Shown here one piece after another: positions 1 through 8,151 of a stretch of DNA of 64,000 bases. The number at the start of each line of letters is the position of its first letter. Position 1 is the first letter of the stretch. The DNA lies in NCBI GenBank assembly GCA_013204985.1, contig JABMLG010000010.1, forward strand, positions 62,001 to 126,000, given 5' to 3'. A model generated the notes under the pieces. The model worked only from the letters and a program-made list of their open reading frames with translations. It had not been told where the DNA came from and ran no database searches. Origin of the DNA: Microbacteriaceae bacterium VKM Ac-2855 (lineage in GTDB: Bacteria > Actinomycetota > Actinomycetes > Actinomycetales > Microbacteriaceae). The position numbers and the translations under genes were made by a program.

Positions 1-606
1 CCACCACTGCTGCGGGTCGCCGGTGCGGTCGTCGAACGACACGGTGTAGGTGCCTAGGTCGAGTCCCCGGATCGTGTAGTCGCCATTCGCGTCCGTCACG
101 GTCTCGACGTAGGAGAAGGGCTGCTGAGCGGTGACGGGGACGGACGCACCGTCGTCGGTCTCGACGTGGCCGCTGATGGTCGCGCCCAGCGGCAGCACGT
201 ACTCGGGCAGGACGAGCGTCTCGCCTGCAGCCACCGTGAAGGCGGTCCCCGAATCGGTGCTCGTGGTGCCTCCGAGGCTGCGGGGCACGTGCGCACCGTC
301 CTCGACCTGCGCAAGGACGGTGTAGTCCTCGTCGGCCACGACCTCGGCGCTGAAGTCACCGGCGGCGTCCGTCGTCGCGATGACGGTGGGAGTCGCCTCG
401 GTCACGGTCGTCGGGAGCAGGTACACCTCGGTGCCCGCGGCGGGGGGAGCGTCGGGCATGCCCTCGAGCAGGAACCGGCCGCTGATCGTGCCGGTCGCCT
501 CCAGGGGGTCGGCGTGCGCGGGGGTAGCGAGCGCAGTGCCGGCGATCAGGAGGGCCGCGGCAACGGCGAGCGAACGGCGGGCGGCGCCGCGCGAGAACAG
601 TGACAT
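1..606 (-). CDS. Secreted protein with SpaA/carboxypeptidase-regulatory-like repeats (partial, 3' end off window)
   Basis: An uninterrupted minus-strand frame of 202 codons runs from an ATG at 606 to the window edge with no stop. Residues 1-31 are a clear Sec signal peptide: a basic start (FSRGAARR), a hydrophobic AVAAALLIAGTALA stretch and an AHA cleavage site. The rest alternates stretches such as ATGTISGRFLLEG, TDAAGDFSAEVV and TVTDANGDYTIRGLDLGTYTV, the pattern of carboxypeptidase-regulatory or SpaA-like beta-sandwich repeats found in cell-surface proteins. It is probably an extracellular structural or adhesive protein, and no enzymatic domain is visible in the part present. The GAGGGGATCTCC upstream of the ATG (607-618) can serve as ribosome binding site. 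The gap 607-842 shows no other gene. The family is recognised by pattern only. Confidence 0.85.
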   Translation of the reverse strand, partial: MSLFSRGAARRSLAVAAALLIAGTALATPAHADPLEATGTISGRFLLEGMPDAPPAAGTEVYLLPTTVTEATPTVIATTDAAGDFSAEVVADEDYTVLAQVEDGAHVPRSLGGTTSTDSGTAFTVAAGETLVLPEYVLPLGATISGHVETDDGASVPVTAQQPFSYVETVTDANGDYTIRGLDLGTYTVSFDDRTGDPQQWW

Positions 607-842
607 GGAGATCCCCTCAGCGGGAGCGCAGCGCCCCCATCGAGTCCGACACTAAGCGGTTTTCGTGAACGGGCGCTACACGCCCCTACATCCAGCCGAG
701 GTCGCGTACGTCGCGAGTTCGAGGCCGTCCCGAAAGGCGGTCCGCTCGGCGGCCGTCCGCCGCCGATCCACCCCGCTAGAACGCAACGACCGGTCTTGGC
801 AACCCGGGTCCGCTAATTTCAGGAACGGGGTAGAAACGGGGC

Positions 843-1214
843 ATGGAACGGATCTCTTACGCGGGCGACTCCGTTGTGACGGGTACCGCGATCGCGCACG
901 CCCTACTCGCCTACGCCGAAGCCCTGGCTATGAACGAAGCCTCGGCCACCGTCGAGCTCCCCATCCTCCTCGAGGACGGAACTCTCGGACGGGCCAGCAT
1001 CCTGATCGGGCCCGCCAGCCAGCTCATCTCACGGACCGAACCTGGCGACGCCGAGGAGATCACCGACGACGCCCTGCTAGACCGGCTGGTCACCACGACG
1101 GCAGCTCTGGGCATCTCCCGGCCCGTCGCCTCGGAGCACGGCGAGTCGGCGACGTATGACCTGGGCGACCTGGACATCGTCTCCTACGACCGGCCTGAGA
1201 TCGTCGGCGACTGA
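843..1214 (+). CDS. Conserved hypothetical protein (123 aa)
   Basis: A small acidic cytosolic protein starting at ATG 843. It has no signal peptide or membrane segment. The sequence mixes an alanine-rich N-terminal helix (TGTAIAHALLAYAEALA) with a strand-rich middle (TVELPILLEDGTLGRASILIGPASQL), so a compact alpha/beta fold is likely. It sits 42 bases before a DUF7882-like gene on the same strand, and the two plus the next small gene could form one transcript. I do not recognise the function. Codon use is like that of the neighbours, which supports a real gene. Confidence 0.75.
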   Translation: MERISYAGDSVVTGTAIAHALLAYAEALAMNEASATVELPILLEDGTLGRASILIGPASQLISRTEPGDAEEITDDALLDRLVTTTAALGISRPVASEHGESATYDLGDLDIVSYDRPEIVGD

Positions 1215-1256
1215 TCCAGCTCACGAGCGGGTGAGGCGGTGTGGCAAACTGGCGAG

Positions 1257-1586
1257 ATGGGCCGCTTGATTTACGACTCGTCGCTCGAGGTCGACTTCGA
1301 CGATCGTCTCCTTGCTCACTTACAGATCGTCATCGGGCAGAAACTCGCGCGCAGTGAGTCGTTCTATTTCTCGTGGAAGGACTCCCTCAGCGTCGGCGAC
1401 GGGAGAAGCTCGATCTGGTTGCATCCCGCGATCCCGCTGCGGTTCAAGTTCCTCGGCGGCCGACCGCCGGCCATCAACCCGGAGTGGGTTCGCAGTCTTC
1501 TCGCCGACTCGCACACCCCTGCCGGCCTTCGGATTTCGCCGGAGCCGGAACACGGGTCCACCTCGACGGATAGGGACCACTCGTGA
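1257..1586 (+). CDS. DUF7882-like protein
   Basis: About 109 residues beginning MGRLIYDSSLEVDFDDRLLA, with the motif order LLAHLQIVIGQKL, ESFYFSW and SSIWLHPAIPLRFKF. This is the layout I associate with the DUF7882 family of Microbacteriaceae, small cytosolic proteins sometimes mislabelled ATP-dependent DNA ligase. An in-frame GTG lies at 1239, but ATG 1257 gives the family-typical MGRL start and was chosen. The gene overlaps the next start by GTGA at 1583-1586, so the two are probably translationally coupled. Function is unknown. Confidence 0.75.
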   Translation: MGRLIYDSSLEVDFDDRLLAHLQIVIGQKLARSESFYFSWKDSLSVGDGRSSIWLHPAIPLRFKFLGGRPPAINPEWVRSLLADSHTPAGLRISPEPEHGSTSTDRDHS

Positions 1587-1789
1587 AGCGGGTCGAGGTC
1601 ACCTACGGTGGTGTGGTCTACTCCCTGCACGACACTGACGCGGCGACGGTGTGCGCGCAGGTCGATGAAGCGTTGCTGACGGATACGCCGACCTGGCTGA
1701 TCGTGAACTCCGGCGAAGGCCTGCCGCGCGAGACGCGGATCCTGATCGTCCGCGGCGTGCCCGTAGCGGTGACGAACGCCGCGCAATAG
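1583..1789 (+). CDS. Small hypothetical protein (68 aa)
   Basis: Starts at GTG 1583, overlapping the stop of the DUF7882-like gene in a GTGA, which argues for coupled translation. The sequence reads as a small mixed alpha/beta protein (RVEVTYGGVVYSLHDTDAATVCAQVDE) with no signal or membrane segment. It is followed at once by a broken DUF2231/Rieske reading frame. No function is recognised. Its length and coupling make it more likely real than spurious. Confidence 0.6.
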   Translation: MKRVEVTYGGVVYSLHDTDAATVCAQVDEALLTDTPTWLIVNSGEGLPRETRILIVRGVPVAVTNAAQ

Positions 1790-1809
1790 CGAGCCGCGTT
1801 CGCGAATAG

Positions 1810-2170
1810 GTCCTGAGCGTTCTCGGGTTCGCCGCCACCTTCGGCGGCGGCTACATCGGTGGTCACCTGAGCTACCGACAAGCGGCCGGAGCGAACCACG
1901 CGGAACACGTTCCGCACCACTTCCCCACCGGTTGGCAGCGACTGGGAGCTCCAGCCGCAAAACGAGCTCGTGCAGAGGGTTGTCGCCGGCGGGCCGCTCG
2001 TCGTCCTTCCCCGCGGGGCCCGGATCGACGTGCTGTCGAACGTGTGCAGCCATCTCTCCGGGCCCCTCGACGAGGGCGATTTGCGGGGCGCCACCGACGA
2101 CTCCGCCACCGACGGCGAGGTGGAGGTGCTGCTCCCGAACGCCGGGCGACTGGGAGGCGGCGCACGGTGA
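1810..2170 (+). pseudogene. Remnant of a DUF2231/Rieske [2Fe-2S] membrane protein
   Basis: In one frame (from 1810) the DNA reads VLSVLGFAATFGGGYIGGHL then SYRQAAGANHAEHVPHHFP, which resembles the last membrane helix and linker of DUF2231 proteins. Around 1935-1945 the reading moves to another frame that continues with PLVVLPRGARIDVLSNVCSH and LSGPLDEGDLRGA, the first half of a Rieske domain with the first Cys-x-His. The second cluster motif (CPWHGS type) is missing: the frame jumps from ATDDSATDG directly to EVEVLLPNAG, the end of the family, then stops. One frameshift, one internal deletion and loss of most of the N-terminal DUF2231 part make it a pseudogene. Confidence 0.7.
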
Positions 2171-2200
2171 TCCGGACGCGGTGACGGTGGCGACGACCGG

Positions 2201-3217
2201 TCAGCTCTCCGTTGCGGCGGTGATGCCCGGGAGGAACTCCTCCGGCAGTTCCTCGACGGGGATGAGTACGAGGTCCTGCACCTTCCAGTCCAGTCGGCTG
2301 CACGCGAGTCGGGTGTCTTCGATCTGGCGGACGGTCGCCTTGCGGGGGCGGCGGGGGACCACGAACGCTTCGACGTGGAACACGTGACCTTGGTCGCGGA
2401 TGCGGGAGCGGGCGTCGCTGATCCAGTCCTGGCCGCGGAGGAACTCGTCGATCTGTCCGGTCAGTGGGTGCGGGTCACTGTCGTCGTAGGTGCGGGCGCG
2501 GGTGTCGATGAGTCCGGAGACGGCCGAGCGGATGTTGCGGATGCCGTCCCAGGTGATGCTCGCGGCGATCAGGATCGCCGCTGTGGCATCCGCCCACCAC
2601 CAGCCGATACCGATTCCGAGGATGCCGAGGATCGCGGCGGCCGCGGTCTGCCAGTCCGCCTTGTTCATGTCGGCGTCCGCGTAGAGCACCTTGTCGTGCA
2701 GGGCTTGGGCGCGTTTGAGTTTCGCGCGCCCGAGCAGAACGGGTGGCGCCACGGTGAGCGCGAGGACGCCGATCATCAGCCAGCCGAGCCAGATGGTCGC
2801 ACCGAACAGCTGCACTCCTCCGATGGTGGGATGTTCCGCGGTGAGGAGGGTGAGGGCGGACTCGACGAGGAGGACGCTGCCGGTGACGAGCAGGGAGACG
2901 GCGGCCACGAGATGGGCGATGGCTGTCGCTCGGTGGAAGCCGTAGGGGTGCTCGGCTGTCGGGCGGCGGCGGATGACGCGGGTCGCGATCAGGAACGCGA
3001 TCGGTGGCAGGAACGAGAGCAGATCCTCGATCCACGCGGTCCGCATCGCCTGGGAGCTTCCGAGGACGAGGAAGACGAGGATGACGGAGACGGCGAGGAA
3101 CGCGATGGTGCCCCATTCCAGCCGGGCCGCCTCCCGCAGCGCGCGGCGCTGCGCCTCCGGGAGCTCGGTGTGCCCGAAGTGTTCCGGCTCGGCGCGACCG
3201 AGGCGTTCGCGGCTCAC
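2201..3217 (-). CDS. Cation diffusion facilitator family transporter
   Basis: A polytopic membrane protein of 338 residues with about five to six hydrophobic helices (for example GTIAFLAVSVILVFLVLG, IGGVQLFGATIWLGWLMIG, AILGILGIGIGWWWADATAA), followed by a cytosolic C-terminal domain (HVFHVEAFVVPRRPRKATV). This is the build of CDF metal/proton antiporters. Acidic pairs in the second helix (WIEDLLSF) and the fifth (WWWADATAAI) sit where the metal site lies, although the canonical HxxxD is not exact, so substrate is unknown. A GTG at 3217 overlapping the previous stop as GTGA was chosen over the longer open frame to 3364, whose extra N-terminus is arginine-rich low-complexity sequence. It is last in a coupled minus-strand operon. 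Confidence 0.85.
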   Translation of the reverse strand: MSRERLGRAEPEHFGHTELPEAQRRALREAARLEWGTIAFLAVSVILVFLVLGSSQAMRTAWIEDLLSFLPPIAFLIATRVIRRRPTAEHPYGFHRATAIAHLVAAVSLLVTGSVLLVESALTLLTAEHPTIGGVQLFGATIWLGWLMIGVLALTVAPPVLLGRAKLKRAQALHDKVLYADADMNKADWQTAAAAILGILGIGIGWWWADATAAILIAASITWDGIRNIRSAVSGLIDTRARTYDDSDPHPLTGQIDEFLRGQDWISDARSRIRDQGHVFHVEAFVVPRRPRKATVRQIEDTRLACSRLDWKVQDLVLIPVEELPEEFLPGITAATES

Positions 3218-3723
3218 GGGGCGCCCTGTTCCGTGAGGAAGCGATCCAGGGCGAGCAGGAACGCGTTTTCGCCCAGCGGCGCGAGCAGGACGTGCCGCCG
3301 CGTGGTTCCGGTGGCGTCGACGGTTTCGTCGTAGGGGAGGGTCGTCGCGGCTCGATCGGCCCACGGGGTGTCGTCGAGGAATCCGCCGACGGCGACGTCG
3401 ATGGCGCCGCGTTCGAGGAGGTCGATGAGTTCGGCTTCATTGCCTTCGACGAAGACGACGTCGGCGTCCACGGTGGCCGCGAACGCCCGGACGAGGTCCG
3501 GTTCCGGGCCGGTCGCTTCGTCGCCCTCGATGGAGGTCACCCGCTCGCGGCTCTCGGTGGCGCCGACGGTCAGGACGTCACCGCTCACCTGTTCGAGGGT
3601 GCCGTCGGGGTCTGACGGTATCCCGCACCCGGTCAGGAGTAACGCCGCGACCACGGCGAGGGCAGTGACCCGGGAGCGCCGCTGCGTCTGCGATCCTGTC
3701 TGCGCACCCGGTGTCGGATTCAC
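3214..3723 (-). CDS. Lipoprotein resembling a short solute-binding protein (SBP family 3)
   Basis: 169 residues with a basic N-terminus, a hydrophobic stretch ALAVVAALLLTGC and a lipobox LLTGC, so it is probably lipidated and anchored outside the membrane. The mature part (DVLTVGATESRERV, GPEPDLVRAFAATVDADVVF, ELIDLLERGAIDVAVGGFLDD) follows the first lobe of family 3 solute-binding proteins: the ligand entry strand, then the helix, then the DVAVGG strand. It is much shorter than the usual 250 residues, so it may be a reduced sensor-like protein. It overlaps both neighbours by four bases. Linkage to the CDF gene suggests, but does not show, a shared role. Confidence 0.75.
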   Translation of the reverse strand: MNPTPGAQTGSQTQRRSRVTALAVVAALLLTGCGIPSDPDGTLEQVSGDVLTVGATESRERVTSIEGDEATGPEPDLVRAFAATVDADVVFVEGNEAELIDLLERGAIDVAVGGFLDDTPWADRAATTLPYDETVDATGTTRRHVLLAPLGENAFLLALDRFLTEQGAP

Positions 3724-4625
3724 TGGACTGAACGATTCTGCTTATCTGCGCGCATGACAGTGGGGAATTCGCTCGGGAGCTCTCGAGCGAGGTAGCCGCT
3801 CGGGCCGACCTGTTCGCTGAGTCGGTCATCGGCGTGCGTGTGGACGAAGACTCCCCAGCATGCGGCTCCCGCGAGTGGGAGTCCGCGCGCGCTGAGCCCT
3901 GCGGTGGCGCCGGCGAGGACGTCGCCGCTGCCGGCGGTCGCGAGCCCTTCGTGGGATCCGCTGCCTTCGAACAGCTCGCCCTCCGCGGTGGCGACGATAT
4001 TGAAGCAACTGATGACCGCGTCGTACCGCTGCGCCAGAGTGCGCACGTCCTTGCGCAGGTCGGTGATCGTGGTTCCGAGAAGCAGTTCGGCTTCGGCCGT
4101 GTTCGGTGTGAGCAGCAGCCGCCCCGCGAGCGCACGTCGGACGCGGCGTTCGGTACGGAGGACACCGAGCGGGAACGCGTCGAGGTGCACGGCCGGCACG
4201 GTGCGCAGAACTGGGGCGAGAGCGCGCAGCAGCCGGGCGGTGCCGGCCGGTTCGTCCAGCCCCGGCCCGATCAGCACCACGTCAGCGGACTGGAGTTCTG
4301 CCTCGAGCCGGTCGAGTCCTCGGCCGGTGATGGAGCCGGTTTTCGATTCGGGAATTCCGATGACCCCGCTTTCGGGCATCACGGCCGCGGTGGCCGCTGC
4401 GACGGACTCCGCCGCGCACAAAGTGATGCGTCCGGCTCCGACGCGCAGCGCTGCGGTGCCCGCGAGGATCACCGCGCCCGGAGTCTTGGCCGCACCACCG
4501 ATGATGAGGACGTTGCCGCGTTGACGCTTCGAGCTCGCGCCTTCGGGCAGCGGCCATCGTGCGGTCACCATTGCGCGATCGATCCGCACGGTCCTCTCGC
4601 CGGTAGTCACTCCTAGGTCAGGCAT
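3720..4625 (-). CDS. nnrD: ADP-dependent NAD(P)H-hydrate dehydratase
   Basis: 301 residues with the ribokinase-like fold of the C-terminal half of NnrD/Carkd: GNVLIIGGAAKTPGAVILAG at the start of the domain, VVLIGPGLDE in the middle, LLLTPNTAEAELLL, and the signature GLATAGSGDVLAGATAG at about residues 227-243. Members repair hydrated NADH/NADPH in the cytosol, using ADP (or ATP) as cofactor. The N-terminal epimerase half found in bifunctional NnrD is absent, so this is the stand-alone dehydratase. It overlaps the histidine phosphatase gene upstream by eight bases and the lipoprotein downstream by four. Family assignment is confident; actual substrate is inferred from family. Confidence 0.88.
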   Translation of the reverse strand: MPDLGVTTGERTVRIDRAMVTARWPLPEGASSKRQRGNVLIIGGAAKTPGAVILAGTAALRVGAGRITLCAAESVAAATAAVMPESGVIGIPESKTGSITGRGLDRLEAELQSADVVLIGPGLDEPAGTARLLRALAPVLRTVPAVHLDAFPLGVLRTERRVRRALAGRLLLTPNTAEAELLLGTTITDLRKDVRTLAQRYDAVISCFNIVATAEGELFEGSGSHEGLATAGSGDVLAGATAGLSARGLPLAGAACWGVFVHTHADDRLSEQVGPSGYLARELPSEFPTVMRADKQNRSVQ

Positions 4626-5394
4626 GAGGGTCTCCTTCGCCCGGTGCGCGGTTGTCGTGTCGGGTGACGGGGGCTCCGGCCGCTTCGAGGTGTCTCGTAT
4701 CGTTGAAGCGCTCGATTCGCCAGCGGTTCCCCGGCTCGTCGGAGGGAACGAGTCGCGTGATGGAGGCGTTCGCGATCGGGGTGGACGCGCCGATGTCGAG
4801 CAGTTCGCGTTCGGACAGGCCTTCGCAGACGTAGCGCGCGATCAGCACGACGGCGTCGTGGCAGAAGAGGGCGACGGGACCGCCGGCGACGGTGGCGTCG
4901 AGGTGGTCCAAGAACGCTCGCATCCGCAGCGCGAGGTCCGTCCATGCTTCGCCGCCGGGCGGGCGGTAGTAGAACTTACCGTGCCATTCGCGTCTCGCAG
5001 CTTCTTCGGGGTAACGGGCGCGGACGCCGACTGAGGTGAGCCGGTCGGTGATGCCGAGATCGCGATCGCGGAGGCGCTCATCCACGAGAGGGGTGCCGTC
5101 CCAGCCGGCTGCCGCGAGGGCGATCTGCGCCGTCTGCGCGGCACGCCGGTACGGCGATGTCCAGACCTGCTGGGGAGCGAGTCGAGCGTCGGTCGAGATC
5201 CACCGTCCGACCGCTTCCGCCTGCCGTTCGCCGGTCGGTGAGAGCGGGATGTCGGCGTCGCGAACAGGCACATCGATCGTATGCCCACCGGAGACCTCCG
5301 CGGCGGTCGCGGCCACGTTCGCGATGCTCTCGCCGTGGCGAAGCAGGATCAGCTCACTCGGCCCCCGCCGAGAGGCGGCATCACGGTTGTCCAT
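4618..5394 (-). CDS. Histidine phosphatase (phosphoglycerate mutase-like)
   Basis: 258 residues with the catalytic LILLRHGESIANV motif near residue 18, the conserved SPYRRAAQTAQIAL segment, and VALFCHDAVVLIARYVCEG holding the second catalytic His. These are the hallmarks of the branch 1 histidine phosphatase superfamily, which dephosphorylates small metabolites through a phosphohistidine. The motif DADIPLSPTGERQAEAVGRW is also typical. Substrate cannot be told from sequence. The start ATG at 5394 overlaps the stop of the upstream small gene (ATGA), and the gene is part of the six-gene coupled operon running down to the CDF transporter. Confidence 0.87.
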   Translation of the reverse strand: MDNRDAASRRGPSELILLRHGESIANVAATAAEVSGGHTIDVPVRDADIPLSPTGERQAEAVGRWISTDARLAPQQVWTSPYRRAAQTAQIALAAAGWDGTPLVDERLRDRDLGITDRLTSVGVRARYPEEAARREWHGKFYYRPPGGEAWTDLALRMRAFLDHLDATVAGGPVALFCHDAVVLIARYVCEGLSERELLDIGASTPIANASITRLVPSDEPGNRWRIERFNDTRHLEAAGAPVTRHDNRAPGEGDPHA

Positions 5395-5678
5395 CAGCTG
5401 CGCGTTCCTAGGTCAGGAGCCTCCGACGCACTGCTTGCCCGCACCGCCGCCGCGTCGTCAATGAACCAGGGACGAGCCACGTCCGTTTCGCCATCCGCAC
5501 CCATCACGATCGCCTCCCGCTGCTGACACCCATCCGCCGACGCTACGCCTTCCGGCATCACCCGATACGCGGTTGACAGCAAGGCGAGGTCTACCTCGCT
5601 GTCGCTGCATCCCGGGGAGCGGCACAGCTTCGGCGACGGAAGGCGCGCCGCGGCGGCGCACGACGGGGTGTCCGTCAC
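5394..5678 (-). CDS. Small hypothetical protein (94 aa)
   Basis: A GTG at 5678 lies two bases after the stop of the upstream gene, and its own stop overlaps the next ATG, so it fits an operon chain exactly. The sequence contains several cysteines (PKLCRSPGCSD, SADGCQQ) and a C-terminal alanine-rich part. No domain is recognised and there is no signal peptide. The overlaps on both sides are the main support; the composition alone would be doubtful. Confidence 0.5.
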   Translation of the reverse strand: MTDTPSCAAAARLPSPKLCRSPGCSDSEVDLALLSTAYRVMPEGVASADGCQQREAIVMGADGETDVARPWFIDDAAAVRASSASEAPDLGTRS

Positions 5679-5680
5679 TC

Positions 5681-6205
5681 TTACGGGTTCAGTCCGTACT
5701 CTCGACGCACCCGCATGATGTCGCGGTCATCTCCACAGGTGATATCGGTGACCTCGTAGGGCGTGTGACGCAGGATCGGGATCATCTCGACGCCTCGGGT
5801 GTGCCGGAGCAGGATGAGGTCGTCGTTACCGGACAGGAGCGCTTGGGTGGCTTGCTTCAGGAAGATCTCGGCCATATCGAGTTCGACGACAAAGGACTTG
5901 CCGTGGATAGTGATCTGCTTGCCAACCACGATCGCGGGGGGCCGCTGGTCCGGCTCGTCCGGGTCGTTCGCGCGGGCCCGGACGATGTCGGCAAGTGCGA
6001 TCTCCTCGGGCGACGTGCTCACGGCCGCTAGAGCTTCGTCCAGCTGTCGTTCGTAGTCGTGGCGGGACAGGTCGAAGAGACGTCGCAGGTGTTCGTCGAA
6101 CGCCGGCGTGGACATCGGGTAGGCGACGGCGAACACGAGGATCCGGCGCAGGTGGGGGTCGAGGTGTTGATGCGGGCGGTGCACGCGTGACGCGGTTCTG
6201 GTCAT
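5681..6205 (-). CDS. Hypothetical protein (174 aa), first gene of the coupled operon
   Basis: The open frame extends to 6514, but ATG 6205 (MTRTASRVHRPHQHL) was chosen because the extra N-terminus looks non-coding; ATG 6115 (MSTPAFDEHL) is a second option. The protein is cytosolic, with a helical N-half (RLFDLSRHDYERQLDEALAA) and a strand-rich C-half (VVGKQITIHGKSFVVELDMA, MIPILRHTPYEVTDITCGDD). No family is recognised. It precedes the small gene at 5678 by only two bases and probably opens the operon ending with the CDF transporter. Confidence 0.6.
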   Translation of the reverse strand: MTRTASRVHRPHQHLDPHLRRILVFAVAYPMSTPAFDEHLRRLFDLSRHDYERQLDEALAAVSTSPEEIALADIVRARANDPDEPDQRPPAIVVGKQITIHGKSFVVELDMAEIFLKQATQALLSGNDDLILLRHTRGVEMIPILRHTPYEVTDITCGDDRDIMRVRREYGLNP

Positions 6206-6500
6206 AGCGGTCTCGCAAGTGGTCCCGGGACGCGTCGTTGCATCCACGAACAAGACGCTACGTCGTCGGACTTGCGGGTGGGCACAGCTTGACAATCCGA
6301 GCTGCATCAGCAGTGAGGCGGTGAGGCGGTGAGGCGACAGCGTGGTCACAGTATCCTGTCGAGTCTTCAGTCTCCGATGTGGCCATTCGCCGTCCGGCGC
6401 CGGCCGCAGGTCTTCAGCGGCGATGCTGAAGGGGTTGCGGGTTTGCGAAAATAGCTTCGTGTCACTGGATAGGAGCAGTCGCCTGTACACGCCCGGACGA

Positions 6501-6659
6501 ATGTTGCGGTTCATTCGATACGTCGGAACACGAGACGGGTGGGTGCCGGAGATCCTGCACGGCAGATTCGTTCACAGCACCGAGACCGGCTGGCGCATCG
6601 AGGTTGACGGCACCCAGCGGGACCTCGACGAGTCAGAATGGGCGCCCTACCAACCCTGA
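6501..6659 (+). CDS. Small hypothetical protein (52 aa)
   Basis: ATG 6501 opens a short frame beginning MLRFIRYVGTRDGWVPEILH and continuing as a strand-rich small protein (FVHSTETGWRIEVDGTQRDL) to a natural stop. The frame is open upstream to 6342, but this ATG gives a compact, well-composed protein. It lacks a strong ribosome binding site: GGATAGGAG ends about 25 bases upstream. No family is recognised. It is followed by a region of decayed genes, so it could itself be a remnant. Confidence 0.4.
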   Translation: MLRFIRYVGTRDGWVPEILHGRFVHSTETGWRIEVDGTQRDLDESEWAPYQP

Positions 6660-6664
6660 TGCTC

Positions 6665-6819
6665 ACGCGACGAGTTCGCACGGTTGTGCTGGCGGGCGCG
6701 AACATCAACAGGCCGTCCTGCTCCATCGCGACCCGGAAACCGAGGAACGACTCGTAGAAGGCTCGTGTTGCCGCTGGGTCCGCAACATGGATGACCGGCA
6801 TCGCTCGACGGATCTCCAC
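6665..6819 (-). pseudogene. Truncated VOC (glyoxalase-like) gene, N-terminal fragment
   Basis: From GTG 6819 the minus strand reads VEIRRAMPVIHVADPAATRA then FYESFLGFRVAMEQDGLLMF. This is the first beta-alpha-beta module of a VOC-family protein, including the usual FYxxFLGF motif. After about 47 residues the similarity to the family pattern stops and the frame runs into unrelated arginine-rich sequence. A full VOC protein has about 120 residues with a second module, so this is a 3'-truncated relic. It lies in the decay zone that also holds a transposase remnant. Confidence 0.65.
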
Positions 6820-6881
6820 AGAAGCAGGTCTACCAAGCCGTAGGCCGTCCCGGAAGGGGATCGGCCATCGATCCACTCGAC

Positions 6882-7203
6882 TCAGGACCAGTGCGACACA
6901 GTCGTTGGCGGAGTCTCCGCGTCGTCACGAGCGCGTCGGACGATCGCGATGGCGATGCAGATGGCTGCGACGAAGGACACGGCAGCCGATGCCGTTATCC
7001 ACGTCGGTTGCACCGCTGAGCCGTCCTCGCACAGAGGCGTCCAAGAAACTTCTCCGTGCCGAGGTAGCTTCCCCGCACCCGGCACGTCTCTGCTGGATCC
7101 CAGGCAAGATGCCCGATGCCAAGCTCAGGACGACGGCGGTAGCAACGAGGAGCAGCCCCAACACAAAGGGCTCAACGGCAGCTGGTCGAGAAGGTTTCCC
7201 CAT
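6882..7203 (-). pseudogene. Possible frameshifted small membrane protein
   Basis: Two minus-strand frames each carry one convincing membrane helix. The first, from ATG 7203, reads GKPSRPAAVEPFVLGLLLVA followed by TAVVLSLASGILPGIQ. The second, in another frame ending at 6882, reads PTWITASAAVSFVAAICIAI followed by AIVRRARDD. Joined across a frameshift near 7030-7080 they would make a two-helix membrane protein of roughly 100 residues. An alternative is two unrelated chance frames. The family is unknown, and the call rests on hydrophobic pattern and position among other broken genes. Confidence 0.35.
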
Positions 7204-7282
7204 GCTCATCCGAACATCGTGCAACACGTTGCCTCCGTCCGTATGGGGGTCGTCCATCGGGACAGTACGACAGGACGGAGTT

Positions 7283-7453
7283 CGGATCGTGGATCGCGAA
7301 CGGCTTCCGCCACGGCGACAGCGCGTCCGACAGCGGCCGATCCAGGCCTATCGCGCGCGCGGTCTCGGTCAGCAGCACACCGCCCGCTTGACCGATGGCG
7401 GACACGGCCGCGGTATCGACGTGAACGAGTGGATACGCTTCGGTATTCTTCAC
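7283..7453 (-). mobile_element. IS1380-type transposase remnant (N-terminal fragment)
   Basis: The minus strand reads LVHVDTAAVSAIGQAGGVLL then TETARAIGLDRPLSDALSPW and RKPFAIHDP. This matches the N-terminus of IS1380-family transposases: the SxAGGVLLT motif, then GLxxxLSxALxPWRKPxAxHDPGK. After HDP the frame loses the pattern (SVLSYCPDGRPPYG), so only about 57 of some 450 residues remain. No terminal inverted repeats or target duplication could be paired within the window. It shows past insertion followed by deletion. Confidence 0.7.
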
Positions 7454-8151
7454 CCAGAAGGTGGTCCTTTTGCGGACAATCGGCTCTTAGACAAGCTCAA
7501 TGATCCCAGGTCAGGAGCACCTTCCCTGTTCCCCGCGGCGCGTCAACGACGATAAGCGTGAAAGCCCGAGGCTAACGGTTCGGCCGGGAGGCTCCTGCGG
7601 CTCGCCGCCCGGAACGTCTGTCCTGACTCTGCCAGGACGGAACGATCGTGACTCGGCCCGGCGCCAGCCGGTGCGGACGTGTGGCGCAGGGTTCGCTGCT
7701 CGTGCATCGCGCCCGTGTTGCGTTCATCGCTACTGACGTCGCTGCTTTCGTCGGGCAGGAGCGCGCGGCTCCGCTCGCTGCGTGCACAACTTCGGCTGAG
7801 AGGGTCACTCGGAGCTGATGGGCGCTGACGTACGCTCTCAACCGAAGTTGTGACGAGCGCGCGATGTCAGCAGGCCGTGCTGCTGCGTGAAAGCTGCCGG
7901 GTCGGCGCACGCGGCGCGGCGGGCTTGCCGATCGCCGCGCAGCGCGCCATGGAATTCGACCACGCACCGACACGCGATGAGTCTACGAAGGCACACGACG
8001 TCGAGACCAGGATCCCGAGGTTCGACAAATCGGCGCTGCTGGACGGATCCGTGGAGAGTGATGGCCGCGAATCAACGCCGAACAAAAGCCGGCCACGCCG
8101 TTCGAGCGGTGTCCCCGCCGAGGGCGGGACCGCCTCGGATGCCCGGCCTGG
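7454..8151. other. Intergenic stretch without a recognisable gene
   Basis: Nothing coding is convincing here. Open frames crossing it are arginine/serine-rich shadows, and one overlaps the tRNA-Gly gene. The only clear structure is an 18-bp inverted repeat at 7785-7852, listed separately. The stretch separates the transposase remnant from tRNA-Gly and may be eroded mobile DNA. Confidence 0.5.
7785..7852. repeat. 18-bp inverted repeat with 32-base spacer
   Basis: CACAACTTCGGCTGAGAG at 7785-7802 faces CTCTCAACCGAAGTTGTG at 7835-7852. The arms pair with one mismatch (G-T type). There is no flanking gene end close by and no U-tract, so it is not an obvious terminator. It could be a member of a mobile palindrome class or a relic end of an element. 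Confidence 0.75.
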
